NCBI GenBank assembly: GCA_024636405.1
Contig: JAGXHC010000276.1
Span: forward strand, 1 to 9,336
DNA: 9,336 bases
Reading direction: 5' to 3'
Source of the DNA: Sulfitobacter sp.
Lineage (GTDB): Bacteria; Pseudomonadota; Alphaproteobacteria; Rhodobacterales; Rhodobacteraceae
A program made the position numbers and the translations under genes. Each line of letters begins with the position of its first letter. The first letter of the stretch is position 1. The notes under the pieces were generated by a model. It did no database searches and was not told the DNA's origin. It worked only from the letters and a program-made list of their open reading frames with translations. Shown here one piece after another: positions 6,442 to 9,336 of the stretch.

Positions 6442-7313
6442 GCCATGCCCATCCGCTTGAGGGTGATCCGCTGCACCAACCCGATGACGCCCACCATTGT
6501 TGCGGCCAATGCTGCGGCCATGATCAATGCGCTCCAGATCTGGATCGTCTGCCCGTAATAGCTCCCGGCCAGCAACCGCGCACCCAATCCCGCCACCGCC
6601 CCGGTCGGCATTTCGCCCACAATGGCCCCCACCAGAGACGCGGCGACACCCACTTTGAGCGACGTGAAAAAATATGGCATCGACGAAGGAAGCCTCAGCT
6701 TCCAAAATGTCTGGACACCGCTGGCGTGCCAGGTGCGCATCTGGTCCAACTGCATCTGATCAGGACTGCGCAGACCTTTGACCATGCCCACAACAACAGG
6801 AAAGAACGACAGGTACATGCTGATGATCGCCTTGGGCAGCAGGCCGGAAACCCCCACCGCGTTGAGCACCACAATGATCATCGGCGCGATCGCCAGGATC
6901 GGGATCGTCTGGCTGGCGATAACCCAGGGCATCACGCTCATGTCCATGGTCCGGTTGAAAACAATGCCCACCGCCAACAATGTACCCAGCACGGTGCCCA
7001 TCACAAACCCCAGCAACGTCGCGCTAAGGGTGATCCAGGTGTGATAGACCAACGACCGCTTCGAGGTGACATTCTTAAGAACCGTCGTCTCCCACAATTC
7101 CTGTGCAACCTGATGCGGCGCGGGCAGCTTGGGCTTTTCCTGCGCCCAGGTATCGGCAACCAGGGTCCGCATCGTCAGGGTTTCACCCGCGCGCCCGGCC
7201 TTGTCATAGGCCCACTGTGCATTCAGCCCGACCGCCGCTCCGTACCAGACCACCATCAGCAGCCCCACAACAGTCAGCACTGGCAAGATATTACGCATCA
7301 TCGGACCGCTCAC
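6438..7313 (-). CDS. ABC transporter permease (first permease of the pair)
   Basis: This is a 291-residue inner-membrane protein of the BPD_transp_1 family. Residues 9-29 form the first helix. A polar stretch of about 60 residues (30-90), probably periplasmic and longer than usual, precedes the core helices from about residue 92 onward. The EAA-type loop is at about 194-209 (TWHASGVQTFWKLRLP), and the last helix ends near residue 280. The GTG at 7313 lies in a GTGA overlap with the ATPase stop and is taken as the start; ATG codons at 7301 and 7298 would shorten it by four or five residues and cannot be excluded. It shares the KLRLP plus SMP/AMP loop ending with the second permease, as expected for two subunits contacting the same ATPase. 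With that protein it should form the membrane channel of the importer. Confidence 0.93.
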   Translation of the reverse strand: MSGPMMRNILPVLTVVGLLMVVWYGAAVGLNAQWAYDKAGRAGETLTMRTLVADTWAQEKPKLPAPHQVAQELWETTVLKNVTSKRSLVYHTWITLSATLLGFVMGTVLGTLLAVGIVFNRTMDMSVMPWVIASQTIPILAIAPMIIVVLNAVGVSGLLPKAIISMYLSFFPVVVGMVKGLRSPDQMQLDQMRTWHASGVQTFWKLRLPSSMPYFFTSLKVGVAASLVGAIVGEMPTGAVAGLGARLLAGSYYGQTIQIWSALIMAAALAATMVGVIGLVQRITLKRMGMA

Positions 7314-8095
7314 TCATCACCGTGCCCTGCGCGCAGTCCTTCGCGCACGCGGTGAGCAATATCCAGAAACGCCTGACTTTCACGGATCTCAAGCGGGCGC
7401 TCTTTTGGCAACGGGCTTTCGATCACATCCGCAATCCGGCCCGGTCTGGGGCTCATCACCACAATCTTGGTGCTCAGATAAACCGCCTCCGGGATCGAAT
7501 GGGTCACAAAGGCGATGGTCTTTTCCGTGCGCGCCCAAAGCTTCAGCAATTGCTCGTTCAGGTGATCGCGCACAATTTCATCCAACGCGCCAAAAGGCTC
7601 ATCCATCAGCAGGATATCGGCATCAAATGACAAGGCCCGCGCGATACTGGCGCGCTGCTGCATCCCGCCAGACAACTGCCACGGGAATTTTTTCTCGAAC
7701 CCGTTCAACTCGACAAGGTCCAGCACCCGCGCCACCCGCTCGGCCTGTTCGGCCTTTGAGATACCCATGATCTCAAGCGGCAGCCGGATGTTGCCCCCAA
7801 TGGTGCGCCACGGATACAGCCCCGCCGCCTGAAACACATAGCCATAGGCCCGCGCCCGCCGTGCCTCTTCGGGGCTTACGCCATTGATGCGCACCTCCCC
7901 GCCGGTTGGCTGCTCCAGATCCGCCATAACCCGCAGGAATGTCGTCTTGCCACAGCCCGACGGGCCGATGAAGCTCACGAATTCCCCGGCAGCGATCTCA
8001 AGGTTCACATCCCGAAGCGCATGGATCGGGCCGTCATTGGTTTCAAACGTCAAATCGAGATGTCTGGCGCTGATCACGCTCTGATTGGTTGTCAC
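7310..8095 (-). CDS. ABC transporter ATP-binding protein (SsuB/TauB/ThiZ-like importer ATPase)
   Basis: This 261-residue cytoplasmic ATPase energises the importer formed with the two permeases. All nucleotide-binding motifs are intact: Walker A GPSGCGKTT (44-52), Q-loop Gln89 in YVFQ, signature LSGGMQQR (141-148), Walker B ILLMDEP (161-167) with the D-loop GALD next to it, and switch His199 in VTHS. Length and the C-terminal PRPGRI segment fit the nitrate/sulfonate/taurine/thiamine-precursor group of ATPases, and no extra regulatory domain is present. The start is the GTG at 8095. It is supported by GGGG at 8102-8105 six bases upstream, and no closer ATG precedes the conserved beginning. The gene follows dihydropyrimidinase after 60 bases that contain a palindrome, and its end overlaps the first permease by four bases. 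Confidence 0.95.
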   Translation of the reverse strand: MTTNQSVISARHLDLTFETNDGPIHALRDVNLEIAAGEFVSFIGPSGCGKTTFLRVMADLEQPTGGEVRINGVSPEEARRARAYGYVFQAAGLYPWRTIGGNIRLPLEIMGISKAEQAERVARVLDLVELNGFEKKFPWQLSGGMQQRASIARALSFDADILLMDEPFGALDEIVRDHLNEQLLKLWARTEKTIAFVTHSIPEAVYLSTKIVVMSPRPGRIADVIESPLPKERPLEIRESQAFLDIAHRVREGLRAGHGDE

Positions 8096-8113
8096 TAACT
8101 TCCCCTTTTGGCC

Positions 8114-8133
8114 GCACCGATACCTATCGGTGC
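8114..8133. promoter_or_regulatory. perfect 20-bp palindrome between dihydropyrimidinase and the ABC ATPase gene
   Basis: GCACCGATA (8114-8122) and TATCGGTGC (8125-8133) are exact reverse complements separated by CC. No T-run follows on the minus strand, so it is not an intrinsic terminator. It lies 18 bases upstream of the ATPase GTG. It may be an operator for a repressor or an intercistronic RNA hairpin that sets the relative expression of enzyme and transporter; the sequence cannot decide. Confidence 0.5.
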
Positions 8134-8155
8134 AATCCGGTGTTTTGCCTCAGTA

Positions 8156-9336
8156 TCAGATCCCCGCCGGAATATTCAGCGGATCGCGCTTGATCATCTT
8201 TGGACTGTTCAACTCTTTCCACTTGCTCAACGCGACGTTGGCCGACGCAAATGCAGGCCGCGGAATGAACTTGCCGCGTCCGGGCTGCGGCTGGCTGTTT
8301 TGCCCCCACGCCCATATGACCTCTCCCCGGCTCAACGTATAGCGGCTTTGCGCCGTGACCTCGAAGCCCTCAAAGACATTATAATCCAGAATGGAATGAT
8401 GGTTCGCCGGGCTGATCTTCTTGCTGATCTTGGGGTCCCAGACCACAATATCGGCGTCCGCCCCTTCAACAATCGCACCCTTGCGCGGATAGATGTTCAG
8501 GATTTTCGCAACATTCGTGCTGGTCACCGCGACAAATTCATTCGGCGTCAGTCGCCCCGTCTCCACCCCTTCCGTCCAAAGCACGGCCAACCGCTCCTCC
8601 AGTCCGTTGGACCCGTTGGGAATGATCCGGAAATCATTGCGCCCGGCGCGTTTCTGCTCGGTGTTGAACGCGGCATGGTCGGTCGCGACCACCTGCAAAC
8701 TACCCGACTGCAACCCCGCCCACAGACTGTCCTGATGGTCCTTGGACCGAAACGGCGGCGACATGACCCGGCGCGCCGCGTGGTCCCAATCCTTGTTGAA
8801 ATACTCGCTCTCATCCAGCGTCAGGAACTGGATCAGCGGCTCACCGTAAACCCGCATCCCCTTTTGCCGCGCCCGGCGGATCGCCTCATGGGTCTGCTCG
8901 CAACTCACATGCACGATATACAGAGGCACACCGGCAGTATCGGCAATCGTGATCGCGCGGTTCGCCGCCTCGCCTTCCAGTTCGGGGGGCCGCGAAAAGG
9001 CGTGGCCCTCAGGCCCGGTGATCCCCTCATCAAAGTACTTCTGCTGCAACTCCGCCACCAGATCGCCGTTCTCGGCATGCACCATCGGCAGCGCGCCCAA
9101 TTCCGCACAGCGCTTGAAAGACGCGAACATCTCGTCGTCCTCAATCATCAACGCGCCCTTATAGGCCATGAAGTGCTTGAACGAATTCACCCCCATGTCC
9201 ACCGCGTCCTTCATCTCACTAAAGACGGTCTCGTTCCAGCCGGTGATCGCCATGTGATAGCCGACATCGGAACAGATCTGCGGCGCGCTCTTGCGATGCC
9301 ATTCATTGATCGCGTTCTTGATGGACCCATCGGCGC
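8156..9336 (-). CDS. hydA: dihydropyrimidinase / D-hydantoinase (5' partial)
   Basis: The frame stays open from the stop at 8156-8158 to the right edge of the window (392 residues), so the ATG at 9253 is internal; the residues before it (such as CSDVGYHMAITGW) continue the family pattern. Dihydropyrimidinases usually have about 480 residues, so roughly 90, including the HxH metal site, lie outside. Visible active-site features of this cyclic amidohydrolase are the lysine carbamylated in the family, in FMAYKG (codon 9158-9160), the zinc-ligand histidines in MVHAENGD (9077-9079) and YIVHVS (8909-8911), the catalytic Asp in VATDHAAF (8678-8680), and PNGSNGLEERL. The enzyme hydrolyses dihydrouracil and dihydrothymine to N-carbamoyl-beta-amino acids, and also hydantoins, in the cytoplasm. 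It is the first visible gene of the transporter block, which fits the reductive pyrimidine pathway. Confidence 0.95.
   Translation of the reverse strand, partial: ADGSIKNAINEWHRKSAPQICSDVGYHMAITGWNETVFSEMKDAVDMGVNSFKHFMAYKGALMIEDDEMFASFKRCAELGALPMVHAENGDLVAELQQKYFDEGITGPEGHAFSRPPELEGEAANRAITIADTAGVPLYIVHVSCEQTHEAIRRARQKGMRVYGEPLIQFLTLDESEYFNKDWDHAARRVMSPPFRSKDHQDSLWAGLQSGSLQVVATDHAAFNTEQKRAGRNDFRIIPNGSNGLEERLAVLWTEGVETGRLTPNEFVAVTSTNVAKILNIYPRKGAIVEGADADIVVWDPKISKKISPANHHSILDYNVFEGFEVTAQSRYTLSRGEVIWAWGQNSQPQPGRGKFIPRPAFASANVALSKWKELNSPKMIKRDPLNIPAGI

Noticed and set aside
6442..6705. N-terminal extension of the second permease
   Set aside because: It overlaps the first permease in another frame and lacks membrane-protein character; the ATGA overlap at 6438-6441 marks the start.
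6726..7355. Open frame of 209 codons on the + strand opposite the first permease and ATPase
   Set aside because: Its His-, Arg- and Gln-rich composition is typical of the antisense of a membrane protein gene, and the minus-strand genes are certain.
9251..9253. ATG as the start of dihydropyrimidinase
   Set aside because: The frame continues to the right edge with 27 residues that fit the family, and the protein would lack essential N-terminal metal ligands.

Overview
The window looks like a chromosomal piece of an alphaproteobacterium, most probably of the Rhodobacterales/Roseobacter type. This is inferred from the moderately high GC content, the G/C-rich third codon positions, the style of the proteins and the pyrimidine-transport/dihydropyrimidinase arrangement. 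No sequence search was possible. There are ten protein-coding genes, two of them cut by the window edges. I see no rRNA, tRNA, CRISPR array, insertion sequence or phage gene.

Left part (1-2231, + strand): the 3' portion of a cyanophycin-synthetase-like Mur ligase that lacks an ATP-grasp domain between its N-terminal and Mur-ligase regions, then a two-helix small membrane protein, then a short non-coding stretch ending in an imperfect inverted repeat. Middle (2232-4563): a minus-strand response regulator whose output domain resembles a degenerate GGDEF/cyclase fold; a 370-bp non-coding divergent region with 11-bp phased repeats and possible leader hairpins; a classical cold-shock protein with a strong terminator; and a Tat-type secreted L,D-transpeptidase. 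A bidirectional terminator closes this part.

Right part (4583-9336, - strand): one operon-like block, in transcription order dihydropyrimidinase (5' end outside the window), ABC ATPase, two ABC permeases and an NMT1/THI5-type substrate-binding protein. The ATPase and two permease genes are joined by 4-nt start/stop overlaps. The likely joint role is uptake of a pyrimidine, dihydropyrimidine or hydantoin-like compound across the inner membrane, with ring opening by the dihydropyrimidinase in the cytoplasm, i.e. the reductive pyrimidine degradation route. The exact substrate is inference.

Nothing here is clearly an undescribed system. The observations most worth a second look are the cyanophycin-synthetase-like protein without its ATP-grasp domain, the response regulator with a decayed cyclase-like output domain, the phased repeats upstream of it, and a perfect palindrome between dihydropyrimidinase and the transporter genes.
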